A stretch of 36,882 nt of DNA from Dendronalium phyllosphericum CENA369 (GTDB taxonomy: Bacteria; Cyanobacteriota; Cyanobacteriia; Cyanobacteriales; Nostocaceae): positions 1 to 36,882 of the forward strand of contig NZ_JAECZA010000205.1 in assembly GCF_016056275.1 (NCBI RefSeq), read 5' to 3'. Of the stretch, positions 1-7,939 are shown piece after piece. The first letter of the stretch is position 1, and each line of letters starts with the position of its first letter. The notes under the pieces are model-generated. The model was given only the letters and a program-made list of their open reading frames with translations. It searched no databases and was not told the DNA's origin. The position numbers and the translations under genes are program-made.

Positions 1-139
1 ACTCCCCCTACTTCCCCTGCTCCCCCTTACTCCCCAACGTCAATAAGAAAATCTAAAATCCAAAACTGCTCAACCGAGATACAATTCGATCTGGCTGAAG
101 CTGTTAAAGTCCATAAACTATTGATTCTGAAACCACTAT

Positions 140-1444
140 ATGAGCATTCACGAAGTATTCATGCCGGCCCTTAGCTCCACCATGACCGAAGGCAAAATTG
201 TCTCTTGGGTAAAATCGCCAGGTGACAAAGTGGAAAAAGGCGAAACAGTGGTGGTTGTCGAGTCAGATAAGGCAGATATGGATGTAGAAACCTTCTATGA
301 AGGATATCTTGCCCACATCATAGTACAAGCTGGAGAAACTGCAAGTGTAGGAGCTGCGATCGCTTACATAGCAGAAACAGAAACCGAAATCGAAACCGCC
401 AAGTCTTCGGGCAATGCAAGTGGCGCTGCGGCTACTCCTGCGTCTGCTCCTACACCAGTTGCAGCGACAGCCTCTGTGGGCGAACCTGCCTTAGCATCTC
501 AAAACGGATCTAACCACCGAGAAGGACGGCTTGTAGCTTCACCCCGCGCCCGCAAGTTGGCGAAAGAACTAAAAGTTGATTTGACTACTCTCAAAGGCAG
601 CGGCCCTTATGGGCGCATCGTAGCTGAGGATGTGGAAGCTCTCAATAAAGGTAAGCAACCCACCCCCACACCCGTTACCCCAGCAACACCCGCACCAACA
701 ATCGCGCCTGCACCGCCACCATCCCAGCCAACAGCACCCGCACCTATCCCAGCCGCAGCCAGTGCTGTTCCCGGTCAGGTAGTACCCTTAACTACCTTCC
801 AAAATGCCGTAGTACGGAATATGGTAGCTAGTCTGTCCGTACCTGTTTTCCGCGTCGGTTACACAATTACCACTGATGGACTAGACAAACTTTACAAGCA
901 AATTAAGTCCAAAGGCGTGACAATGACAGCACTACTGGCGAAAGCCGTAGCTGTGACGTTGCAAAAACATCCATTATTAAATGCTAGTTATTCAGACCAA
1001 GGAATTGTCTATCATTCTGACATCAACATTTCCGTAGCTGTGGCAATGGATGATGGCGGATTGATTACACCAGTGTTACAAAATGCGGATACAGTAGATA
1101 TTTATTCTCTCTCGCGCACCTGGAAATCTTTAGTAGAACGCGCTAGGACAAAACAATTACAACCACAGGAATACAACAGTGGTACTTTTACCGTATCTAA
1201 TTTAGGAATGTTTGGTGTAGACAAATTTGATGCAATTTTGCCGCCCGGACAAGGCTCAATTTTAGCGATCGGCGCATCTCGTCCGCAAGTAGTAGCAACA
1301 CCTGACGGTTTATTTGGCGTGCGGCAACAAATGCAAGTAAATATTACTTCTGACCACCGGATTATTTACGGTGCACATGCTGCGGCATTCTTACAAGATT
1401 TGGCGAAGTTAATTGAGACGAACCCTCAATCTTTAACGCTCTAG
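140..1444 (+). CDS. pdhC: Dihydrolipoamide acetyltransferase, E2 of pyruvate dehydrogenase
   Basis: E2 component of the pyruvate dehydrogenase complex; it transfers acetyl groups from lipoyl-lysine to CoA. Visible domains: an N-terminal lipoyl domain (residues 1-80) with the lipoylation motif ESDKAD (Lys44), a Pro/Ala-rich linker, a peripheral-subunit-binding domain at about 130-167 (VASPRARKLAKEL ... GSGPYGRI), a second Pro/Ala linker (about 170-210) and the catalytic acyltransferase domain (about 215-434) ending in DHRIIYG (His406). The Tyr in place of the usual Asp of DHxxxDG is, from memory, typical of cyanobacterial and plastid E2 proteins. The 434-residue length and single lipoyl domain fit that family. 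The start ATG at 140 opens directly into the lipoyl fold. No E1 or E3 gene is adjacent. Also annotated as odhB in some genomes. Confidence 0.96.
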   Translation: MSIHEVFMPALSSTMTEGKIVSWVKSPGDKVEKGETVVVVESDKADMDVETFYEGYLAHIIVQAGETASVGAAIAYIAETETEIETAKSSGNASGAAATPASAPTPVAATASVGEPALASQNGSNHREGRLVASPRARKLAKELKVDLTTLKGSGPYGRIVAEDVEALNKGKQPTPTPVTPATPAPTIAPAPPPSQPTAPAPIPAAASAVPGQVVPLTTFQNAVVRNMVASLSVPVFRVGYTITTDGLDKLYKQIKSKGVTMTALLAKAVAVTLQKHPLLNASYSDQGIVYHSDINISVAVAMDDGGLITPVLQNADTVDIYSLSRTWKSLVERARTKQLQPQEYNSGTFTVSNLGMFGVDKFDAILPPGQGSILAIGASRPQVVATPDGLFGVRQQMQVNITSDHRIIYGAHAAAFLQDLAKLIETNPQSLTL

Positions 1445-1450
1445 AAGTGC

Positions 1451-1550
1451 TGAGTAGAGACGCGATTAATCCTTGTCTGTACAAGAGGCAGGAGGCAGGA
1501 GGCAGGAGGTAGGAGGCAGGAGGCAGAAGGCAGAAATTTTATCTCCCCCA
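1451..1550. repeat. Degenerate palindromic repeat plus heptanucleotide repeat tract
   Basis: After pdhC, 1451-1485 holds a decayed copy of the GACGCGATTAAT palindromic repeat: one arm and the outer TGTACAAG flank survive, the second arm is altered. Intact copies occur inside the hydantoinase and mutL genes. From about 1485 to 1535 a 7-bp unit close to GGCAGGA is repeated about seven times. Such short heptanucleotide repeat tracts are common between genes in Nostoc-type genomes. Confidence 0.8.
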
Positions 1551-1601
1551 GCCTCCCCAGCTCTTTCATCCCCCCTCTGCTTCCTAACTTGCAACTTTCC
1601 T

Positions 1602-2801
1602 ATGAATTCCAATTTGACGCTTTGTCTAACTATCGCCCATCGCATTGCTGCTAGTCCCCAGCGGCGAATTACTTTCGCTGAATACATGGATATGGTGTTA
1701 TATCACCCTGAGTACGGCTACTATTCCAGCAATGCAGTCAAAATTGGATTTAAAGGAAGTGATTTTTTCACTTCTTCCAATCTCGGCGCTGATTTTGGCG
1801 AGTTATTGGCAGAACAGTTTGTCGAAATGTGGGAGATTTTAGGACGACCTGTGCCTTTTTCTTTGGTAGAAATGGGAGCAGGTCAAGGACTCTTGGCGTT
1901 ATATATCCTCAACTACTATCAGTTGCACTACCCAGATTTTTTTGCTGCACTGGAGTACGTCATTGTGGAAAAGTCGCTAGCATTAAGACAAGAACAGCAG
2001 CAACGCCTGCAAGAGTTCCGAGTGCGTTGGTGCAATCTTGAAGAGATACCAACTAACTCAATTACTGGCTGCTTTTTTTCTAATGAATTGGTGGATGCGT
2101 TTCCAGTACATCAATTTATCTTAGAGGCGGGGGAAGTACGCGAGATTTACGTGACAACGAGGGAAGATGAGGGAGATAAAGGGGAAATCTCTTCGCCTGC
2201 TGCCCTTTCCTTTGTAGAAGTGACAGGGGAACCTTCTACACAGCAACTAGCACAATATTTTGATTTGGTAGGAATTAATTTCGCTCAAAATACTTATGAA
2301 AATGGGTATCGCAGTGAAATTAATCTCGCTGCTCTTGATTGGTTGAGTATAGTAGCAGACCGCTTGCAAAGAGGGTATGTGCTAACAATTGATTATGGCT
2401 ACCCTGCCAGTCGTTATTATAATCCCAGGCGATCGCAAGGAACGCTACAATGCTACTACCAGCATCGCTATCACAACAATCCCTATATCAATATTGGGCA
2501 GCAAGACATCACAGCTCATGTTGATTTTACTGCTTTGGAGCGATGGGGCGATCGGTGCGGTTTAGAAAAAGTTGGTTTTACGCAGCAAGCTTTATTTTTG
2601 ATGGCGTTGGGTTTGGGAAGTCGGATTGCTGCCCTCTCCCATCAACAGATACCGATCTCACAGTTGCTGCAACGGCGGGAGTCCTTACACCAGCTACTAG
2701 ATCCTATGGGACTAGGCGGCTTTGGAGTCTTAGTTCAAAGTAAAGGACTCAAGGAAAAAGAAGTTTCTCAATCCCTCAAAGGATTAATTGTGCCAGAGTA
2801 A
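1602..2801 (+). CDS. Class I SAM-dependent methyltransferase, MidA/NDUFAF7-like (DUF185)
   Basis: Predicted protein methyltransferase of the MidA/NDUFAF7 family, whose mitochondrial members modify an arginine of respiratory complex I; the cyanobacterial substrate is unknown. Family features visible: the N-terminal ITFAEYMDMVLYHPEYGYY block, GSDFFTSSNLGADFG, the SAM-binding loop VEMGAGQG (residues 89-96) and SNELVDAFPVHQF. I place the start at ATG 1602 (399 residues). The frame stays open back to 1473, but that stretch translates the heptanucleotide repeat into a low-complexity Gly/Arg/Gln peptide, so it is probably not coding. It lies 157 bp after pdhC and may be transcribed separately. Confidence 0.88.
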   Translation: MNSNLTLCLTIAHRIAASPQRRITFAEYMDMVLYHPEYGYYSSNAVKIGFKGSDFFTSSNLGADFGELLAEQFVEMWEILGRPVPFSLVEMGAGQGLLALYILNYYQLHYPDFFAALEYVIVEKSLALRQEQQQRLQEFRVRWCNLEEIPTNSITGCFFSNELVDAFPVHQFILEAGEVREIYVTTREDEGDKGEISSPAALSFVEVTGEPSTQQLAQYFDLVGINFAQNTYENGYRSEINLAALDWLSIVADRLQRGYVLTIDYGYPASRYYNPRRSQGTLQCYYQHRYHNNPYINIGQQDITAHVDFTALERWGDRCGLEKVGFTQQALFLMALGLGSRIAALSHQQIPISQLLQRRESLHQLLDPMGLGGFGVLVQSKGLKEKEVSQSLKGLIVPE

Positions 2802-2981
2802 AGATGAACAGGGTGTAGGGGATAGGGTGTGGGGTGTAGGGAGTAGGGAAATTAAGCCACCCATAAGGGGCTTGGTAAATCTAAAAAATTAAAACTCTCT
2901 GAAAGAATGCTGTATCAGCTTTATATGGACTAGCATTACATTGATTACTGTAAATTCAAAAACATTAAGGAAGTAATCATT
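2802..2981. repeat. Repeat-bearing spacer upstream of the microprotein
   Basis: Positions 2808-2850 carry a G-rich short repeat built from GGGTGTAG/GGTGTGGG-like units. The rest (2851-2981) is AT-rich and probably holds the promoter of the small gene at 2982. A good ribosome binding site (TAAGGAAG) lies at about 2966-2973. No other gene is visible. Confidence 0.6.
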
Positions 2982-3077
2982 ATGACTGCTCATGAATTGT
3001 TATTGTTAGTAACATTACTTACCCCCGGTATATTACTTTCAGTTCTAATTATGGTGACTTTTGCCGCAGGTGGTTGA
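2982..3077 (+). CDS. 31-residue single-pass membrane microprotein
   Basis: The frame encodes MTAHELLLLVTLLTPGILL and continues to end in MVTFAAGG, 31 residues in all. An eight-residue polar start is followed by one continuous hydrophobic helix (about residues 6-28) with a central Pro-Gly. A purine-rich Shine-Dalgarno sequence (AAGGAAG) sits about 8 bp before the ATG. Size and topology match the class of small thylakoid subunits found in photosystem, cytochrome b6f and NDH-1 complexes. It matches none of PsbX, Psb30, PsaM, PetG, PetL or PetN as I remember them. The gene is flanked by non-coding DNA, so it appears monocistronic. Function unknown. Confidence 0.6.
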   Translation: MTAHELLLLVTLLTPGILLSVLIMVTFAAGG

Positions 3078-3221
3078 TCGCTAGATTTAGAAAGTAGGGA
3101 AAAGAGATTTGAGATGAAATTAAAATCTTAAATCACTTTTCCCTAGCAAATAACTATTAAATGATAGAAACGCGATGTCTAAGAAGGACTTCGCCTATGT
3201 TGTATTAAAGGAACGCAAACA

Positions 3222-4088
3222 ATGAAGGTGGCATTTCTGGGAACTGGACTCATGGGACTACCAATGGCTCAAAGATTGTTAGCAGCAAATATACAGGTAG
3301 TTGCCTATAACCGTACCCCAGAAAAATTAGCACCCCTCCAAGCAGCTGGCGCGGAAATTGTCACTCATCCCCGCCACGCCATTCGTGCGGCTGAGTGCAT
3401 TATTCTGATGCTGACAAATGCCGCAGCAATTTATCATGTTTTGCTTTCAGATACTTCTTGGCAAACTCTCGAAGGACGCACCATTATCCAGATGGGGACA
3501 ATTACTCCCACAGAAAGCCAAGAAATTAGAGATTCTGTAGTCGGAGGTGGGGGCGAATATATAGAAGCGCCTGTGCTGGGTAGTATCCCAGAAGCCAAAA
3601 CTGGAAAATTAATTGTGATGGTAGGGGCCGAACCAGAACAATATCAAAACCATTTAGAGTTATTGCAAAATTTTGGCCCAGAACCTTTATTAGTGGGGCC
3701 AGTGGGAACTGCTGCGGCGCTGAAGTTGGCATTAAATCAATTAATTGCTTCCCTGACGAGTAGCTTTGCCCTGAGTCTGGCTTTTATTCAGCGTCAAGGT
3801 GTTGATGTGGATTTATTTATGCAAATCCTCCGCGATAGTTCGCTATACGCACCTACTTTTGACAAAAAGCTACAAAGAATGCTGGATAGAAATTATGCCG
3901 ATCCGAATTTTCCCACAAAGCATTTGCTAAAAGATACAGATTTGTTTATCTCGGAAGCTAAATCTCGTGGCTTGGATCTAAGCAGTATTAAAGGCGTGCG
4001 CCAAATCTTACAAGCAGCAGTAAAAATGTCATTTGCTGATGATGATTACTCATCACTATTTTCTGTAATTAAGGAATGGGCAGATTAA
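3222..4088 (+). CDS. NAD(P)-dependent beta-hydroxyacid dehydrogenase (HIBADH/GLYR family)
   Basis: Oxidoreductase of the 3-hydroxyisobutyrate / 6-phosphogluconate dehydrogenase superfamily, whose members include 3-hydroxyisobutyrate dehydrogenase, tartronate semialdehyde reductase and glyoxylate/succinic semialdehyde reductase. Residues 4-16 (AFLGTGLMGLPMA) form the dinucleotide-binding loop. The catalytic-lysine motif is seen as GPVGTAAALKLALNQL (Lys168, Asn172). The block EAPVLGSIPEAKTGKL (115-130) is the substrate-binding region. Length 288 residues is normal. The start ATG at 3222 lies just before the Rossmann strand. Substrate is not decidable from the sequence; glyoxylate or succinic semialdehyde is the likeliest in a cyanobacterium. 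Confidence 0.88.
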   Translation: MKVAFLGTGLMGLPMAQRLLAANIQVVAYNRTPEKLAPLQAAGAEIVTHPRHAIRAAECIILMLTNAAAIYHVLLSDTSWQTLEGRTIIQMGTITPTESQEIRDSVVGGGGEYIEAPVLGSIPEAKTGKLIVMVGAEPEQYQNHLELLQNFGPEPLLVGPVGTAAALKLALNQLIASLTSSFALSLAFIQRQGVDVDLFMQILRDSSLYAPTFDKKLQRMLDRNYADPNFPTKHLLKDTDLFISEAKSRGLDLSSIKGVRQILQAAVKMSFADDDYSSLFSVIKEWAD

Positions 4089-4364
4089 ACAATTCCCAAG
4101 CGATCGCATACTAGCTGTAATTTTTCTTAGTGCGCTTCAGTTTGAAATTGTCTCATCGTTACAGTTAGTTTTATTTGGCGATCGCCCTACCAAAGTTTTA
4201 AAAACTTATTCTGGAGTAAGTCGCAGTTTCGGCGCTGTACTGTGATGGTTGTGGCAGCTACCAAAGAAGGCGATCGCAGACTCCTCGTAATTTCTGGATA
4301 CCCTGGCGATTATACTCTTATGTGAGTCACAAAAGAGCGATCGAGTGCAGGAAGGTAAAAAAGT
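4089..4364. other. Intergenic spacer with HIP1 sites
   Basis: The 276-bp spacer holds two full GCGATCGC octamers (around 4099 and 4270) and related GCGATCG variants. It contains no convincing open frame, RNA or terminator. A promoter for the gene at 4365 probably lies near its right end. Confidence 0.5.
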
Positions 4365-4574
4365 ATGGCCGAACATTCATTTCACGACCAACTGAGTTTA
4401 GAGGAACAAACTGAAAAACTCGGAAAGCAAGCAATCAACTTAGGTTTAATTCCCAGCTTTGTGGTGCATTACTTTCCCGATACCTGGGTATTTTATATAC
4501 CTAATGAAAAACAATCCGAACCGTTAACACCAGAAGAAGCATACTTTCGTTTAAAGCAACTGGTTAAACAGTAG
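4365..4574 (+). CDS. Small uncharacterised protein (69 aa)
   Basis: A 69-residue soluble protein starting MAEHSFHDQLSLEEQTEKLG, with no signal peptide or membrane segment. The N-terminal half is an amphipathic helix region (LSLEEQTEKLGKQAINLG), the middle is aromatic and beta-like (SFVVHYFPDTWVFYIPNE), and the end is another helix (LTPEEAYFRLKQLVKQ). AGGAAGG lies about 10 bp before the ATG. It lies 61 bp upstream of the receiver-oxidoreductase gene in the same orientation, so co-transcription is possible. I do not recognise a family. Confidence 0.75.
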   Translation: MAEHSFHDQLSLEEQTEKLGKQAINLGLIPSFVVHYFPDTWVFYIPNEKQSEPLTPEEAYFRLKQLVKQ

Positions 4575-4635
4575 ATATTTTGACGACATTTTCAAGACAA
4601 CGGCTAGGCACTGTAATTCTTTAGTAACAGTAGTG

Positions 4636-6300
4636 ATGGCAAAACCTGCAATTTTAACCGTCGATGACGATCCAGAAGTCTTGCAAGCGGTGTCACGAGA
4701 CTTGCGGCATCAGTATGGCGATCGCTTTCGCATTGTCCGAGCAGATTCCGGGATTGCAGCTCTAGATGTAGTGCAGCAACTCAAATTACGGAATGAACCA
4801 GTTGCTCTGTTCTTAGTGGATCAACGTATGCCCCAAATGGGGGGTGTGGAGTTCCTCGAACAGGCAAAAGCGATCTTTCCTGATGCCAAACGTGCCTTGT
4901 TAACGGCGTATGCAGATACGGATGCTGCGATAAAATCAATTAACAGTGCCAAACTTGATTATTACTTACTCAAGCCCTGGAATCCACCAGAAGAGAGACT
5001 ATATCCAGTTTTAGATGATTTGCTAGATGATTGGCTAGCTGGATTCCGCCCACCCTTTGAAGGCATTCGAGTCATTGGTAATCGCTGGTCGCCTTTTTCT
5101 CATCAAGTGAAAGACTTCCTGGCGCGTAACCAGATTCCCTACAAGTGGTTAGATATTGAACTAGAACAAGATGCCACAAAACTGGTGGAATACGCCCAAG
5201 CTGATGGCAGACAGCAATTACCCTTGGTGCTATTTCCTGATGGTTCTCGATTAATCCAACCATCTAATTTAGAGATTGCCGCGAAAATTGGACTGCAAAC
5301 TCAGGCAGAGCGTCCCTTTTATGACTTAGCGATTGTGGGTGGTGGCCCTGCCGGACTGGCAGCGGCTGTTTATGGCGCTTCTGAGGGATTGAGTACTGTC
5401 TTAATCGAGCGGGAAGCACCAGGAGGACAAGCTGGGACGAGTTCGCGGATTGAGAACTATCTAGGGTTTCCTGTTGGTTTGAGTGGCAGCGATTTGGCTA
5501 GGCGGGGAGTTACCCAAGCGCGGCGATTTGGAGTAGAAATTCTTACTCCTCAAATAGTAACTGGAGTAAGGCTGCAAAATCCTTACCGAGTTCTGCAATT
5601 AGCAGATGGCAGCGAGATTAGTTGCCATGCACTCTTAGTTGCAACCGGCGTTTCTTACCGTTGGCTAAATGTGCCAGGAGCCGAGAAGCTGACAGGGGCT
5701 GGAATTTACTACGGTGCTGCGATGACTGAAGCGATCGCCTGTAGCAATGAAGAGGTTTACTTGGTAGGCGGGGCCAATTCTGTCGGACAGGCAGCTATGC
5801 ACTTTTCTAAGTATGCCAGCAAAGTGATTATATTGGTGCGGGGAGAGTCACTATCATCGAGTATGTCTCAATACTTGATTGACCAAATTGCTGCTACTGA
5901 AAATATCCAAGTTTGCACGAGTTGCAGTGTTGTAGAAGTCAAGGGAGAAGAACATTTAGAAGCAATTACGATCGCTCATGCCAAAACTGGGCAAATCGAA
6001 ATTGTGCCAGCGCGATCGCTGTTTATTTTTATCGGTGCTAGTCCCAAAACAGATTGGCTCGATGGCATTATTCAACGCGATGCCCAAGGGTTTATTCTCA
6101 CGGGGCCAGACTTGATGCATAATGGCAAATCTCCCCCAGGTTGGCATTTAGAACGTTCTCCTTTCTTATTAGAAACCAGCGTTCCTGGTATCTTTGCTGC
6201 TGGAGATGTGCGCTACGGCTCAATTAAGCGCGTGGCATCCGGTGTGGGAGAAGGCTCTATCGCCATTCAATTCGTTCACCGTTACCTGAGCAATGTTTAG
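4636..6300 (+). CDS. Response regulator / glutaredoxin-like / FAD-dependent oxidoreductase fusion
   Basis: A three-part protein. Residues about 5-135 (numbered from GTG 4633) are a receiver domain with acidic pocket DDDP (11-14), phospho-acceptor Asp63 in LFLVDQRMP and Lys114 in LLKPW. Residues 143-222 resemble a glutaredoxin fold (GIRVIGNRWSPFSHQVKDFL), but the CPxC position reads SPFS, so thiols are absent. Residues 228-555 are a thioredoxin-reductase-like flavoprotein with FAD loop GGGPAG (236-241) and a second nucleotide loop GGANSVG (379-385). The reductase CxxC site is missing: the aligned segment is GIYYGAAMTEA. It is therefore unlikely to reduce thioredoxin by the usual route. The kinase 26 bp downstream is its probable phosphodonor. 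GTG 4633 and ATG 4636 are both usable starts. Confidence 0.9.
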   Translation: MAKPAILTVDDDPEVLQAVSRDLRHQYGDRFRIVRADSGIAALDVVQQLKLRNEPVALFLVDQRMPQMGGVEFLEQAKAIFPDAKRALLTAYADTDAAIKSINSAKLDYYLLKPWNPPEERLYPVLDDLLDDWLAGFRPPFEGIRVIGNRWSPFSHQVKDFLARNQIPYKWLDIELEQDATKLVEYAQADGRQQLPLVLFPDGSRLIQPSNLEIAAKIGLQTQAERPFYDLAIVGGGPAGLAAAVYGASEGLSTVLIEREAPGGQAGTSSRIENYLGFPVGLSGSDLARRGVTQARRFGVEILTPQIVTGVRLQNPYRVLQLADGSEISCHALLVATGVSYRWLNVPGAEKLTGAGIYYGAAMTEAIACSNEEVYLVGGANSVGQAAMHFSKYASKVIILVRGESLSSSMSQYLIDQIAATENIQVCTSCSVVEVKGEEHLEAITIAHAKTGQIEIVPARSLFIFIGASPKTDWLDGIIQRDAQGFILTGPDLMHNGKSPPGWHLERSPFLLETSVPGIFAAGDVRYGSIKRVASGVGEGSIAIQFVHRYLSNV

Positions 6301-6326
6301 CTAATTCCTAAGAGGTTCATTAATTA

Positions 6327-7721
6327 ATGTTATGTGTTGAGGAATTGATCGACTTAGAGCCGTTTAAACAGCTTCCTAAAGAGCGATTGCAGTGGGTTTG
6401 CGATCGCGCTCAAACGATTGAACTCGGCCCTGGAGAAGTGTTGGCACATGAGGGAGACCATGCATGTCGCTTATTTATCTTAGTCAAAGGTAAAATCAAC
6501 ATCACTCGCCGCACTGAAGGAGTTGAAATTCCCATTGGGCAACACGAAGCCCCATCCTTTTTTGGTGAAATTCCAGTACTTACAGATGAACCCGCACCTG
6601 TGACAATGCGGGCATTGACAAATTGCAACCTCTATGAATTAAAGGGAGAAGACTTCCGGAAACTGCTGCATGAATGTCGTGATTTTGAGCGGATGGTCTT
6701 CCGGATTATGCAACGTCGTGTCCGGGGGCTAGAGTCTTTCATTCGCGGACGCGAAAAGATGGCAGCTTTAGGGACACTTGCCGCGGGTCTTGCTCACGAA
6801 CTCAACAACCCAGCCGCAGCACTGGTTCGTACTTTTGCAGAAATGCCAGCCGCCATCCTGGAACTAGAACGAATGAACTTAGTTTATGGACAACGCAATG
6901 TTGAAGAAGCCCATACTCAACATTGGTTGAGAGTACGCGAGCGCGGCTATGAGGCAATTTTGAATAATCAGCTAGACCCAGTGGCACTAAGCGATCGCGA
7001 AGCCGTCTTACTGGAATGGTTAGAAGACTATGGTGTAAAGCAGGCATGGAAATTAGCGGAACCTCTAGCAGAAGGCGGTATTGAGGTCGAAACCTTAGAC
7101 CAGCTCGTGGAACGTTGGCGCAACGACGATACGGAATTGCGAGAAATAGGATTGCACTGGTTAGCGCTCTCGTTTGAAGTTATGTCAACGATCAAACATG
7201 GTTTGCGAGGAGCCGAGAGGATTTCCGAACTCGTGCAAGCAATGAAATCTTATACTTACCTCGACCAAGGCACTCGGCAAGAAATAGATATACATCAAGG
7301 CTTAGAAGATACCTTGCGATTATTTGTGCATAAACTCAAGTGCGGCGTGCAAGTGCAACGCAATTACGATCGCAACCTTCCGAAAATCCTTGCTTATGGC
7401 AGCGAACTCAATCAGGTGTGGACAAATTTAATTGACAACGCCATTGATGCCATGGATGGTAAGGGATTGCTGGAAATTGCAACACGGCATTGCGATCGCT
7501 TTGCCTATATTGAGATCGTCGATTCTGGCAGTGGAATTCCACCTGAAATTCAAACCCGCATTTTTGAACCTTTCTTCACCACCAAAGCAGTAGGTCATGG
7601 TTCGGGACTCGGTTTAGAAACCGTTCGCCGGATTGTAGAAAATCGCCATCACGGTACGCTTTCATTTCAGTCGCAGCCAGGCAAAACTTGTTTCACCATT
7701 TGCTTACCTTTGTCAAATTAA
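6327..7721 (+). CDS. Histidine kinase with N-terminal cyclic-nucleotide-binding domain
   Basis: Soluble sensor kinase, 464 residues. Residues about 10-125 form a cNMP-binding (CRP/FNR-like) fold with LFILVKGKINI and a cassette near FFGEIPVLTDEPAPVTMRAL. The dimerisation and phospho-acceptor helix has AALGTLAAGLAHELNNPAAA with His157. A long helical insert (about 170-300) precedes the ATPase domain: N box NQVWTNLIDNAIDAMDG (362-378), G1 DSGSGIPPE, FEPFFTTK and G2 GHGSGLGLETVRRIV. No transmembrane segment is visible. It lies 26 bp after the receiver-oxidoreductase gene in the same direction, the usual arrangement of a cognate two-component pair. The signal may be a nucleotide, or a redox state sensed through the partner; this is inference. 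Confidence 0.92.
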   Translation: MLCVEELIDLEPFKQLPKERLQWVCDRAQTIELGPGEVLAHEGDHACRLFILVKGKINITRRTEGVEIPIGQHEAPSFFGEIPVLTDEPAPVTMRALTNCNLYELKGEDFRKLLHECRDFERMVFRIMQRRVRGLESFIRGREKMAALGTLAAGLAHELNNPAAALVRTFAEMPAAILELERMNLVYGQRNVEEAHTQHWLRVRERGYEAILNNQLDPVALSDREAVLLEWLEDYGVKQAWKLAEPLAEGGIEVETLDQLVERWRNDDTELREIGLHWLALSFEVMSTIKHGLRGAERISELVQAMKSYTYLDQGTRQEIDIHQGLEDTLRLFVHKLKCGVQVQRNYDRNLPKILAYGSELNQVWTNLIDNAIDAMDGKGLLEIATRHCDRFAYIEIVDSGSGIPPEIQTRIFEPFFTTKAVGHGSGLGLETVRRIVENRHHGTLSFQSQPGKTCFTICLPLSN

Positions 7722-7832
7722 TAGACCTCTTGCAAAAGTTCTTTTTGCAAGAGATGGGAAAAGGGTAAGGGGTAAAGGGGAAATAACAAACCTTTCCCCC
7801 TTACCCTTTTACCGACTTCTGCAAGAAGTCTA
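7722..7832. repeat. Nested inverted-repeat element (MITE-like) after the kinase gene
   Basis: It begins one base after the kinase stop codon. Outer arms 7722-7734 and 7820-7832 (TAGACCTCTTGCA versus TGCAAGAAGTCTA) pair with one mismatch. Inside, 7727-7737 and 7743-7753 (CTCTTGCAAAA / TTTTGCAAGAG) form a perfect 11-bp stem with a 5-nt loop. The centre has matching G-rich and C-rich blocks (7756-7783 and 7793-7810). The whole 111 bp could fold into one long hairpin. It is probably a dispersed repeat that also ends transcription of the kinase gene. Confidence 0.7.
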
Positions 7833-7864
7833 ATAAACCATTTGAAAAAGAATGATTTTCAGAC

Positions 7865-7899
7865 AAAAAACGGTAGAGACTTACATTCTTCTACCGTTT
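7865..7899 (-). terminator. Rho-independent terminator of clpC
   Basis: On the minus strand AAACGGTAGA (7899-7890) pairs perfectly with TCTACCGTTT (7877-7868) around a 12-nt loop, followed by a run of six T (7870-7865). It lies 41 bp after the clpC stop codon, the expected position. Confidence 0.85.
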
Positions 7900-7939
7900 C
7901 CTAAATTTATATTTGAGACTTAATCCCAAATTTTACAGC

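Noticed and set aside
1473-1601. Upstream extension of the MidA-like methyltransferase (43 extra residues)
   Set aside because: The extension translates a heptanucleotide repeat into Gly/Arg/Gln low complexity; the family begins near the later ATG at 1602.
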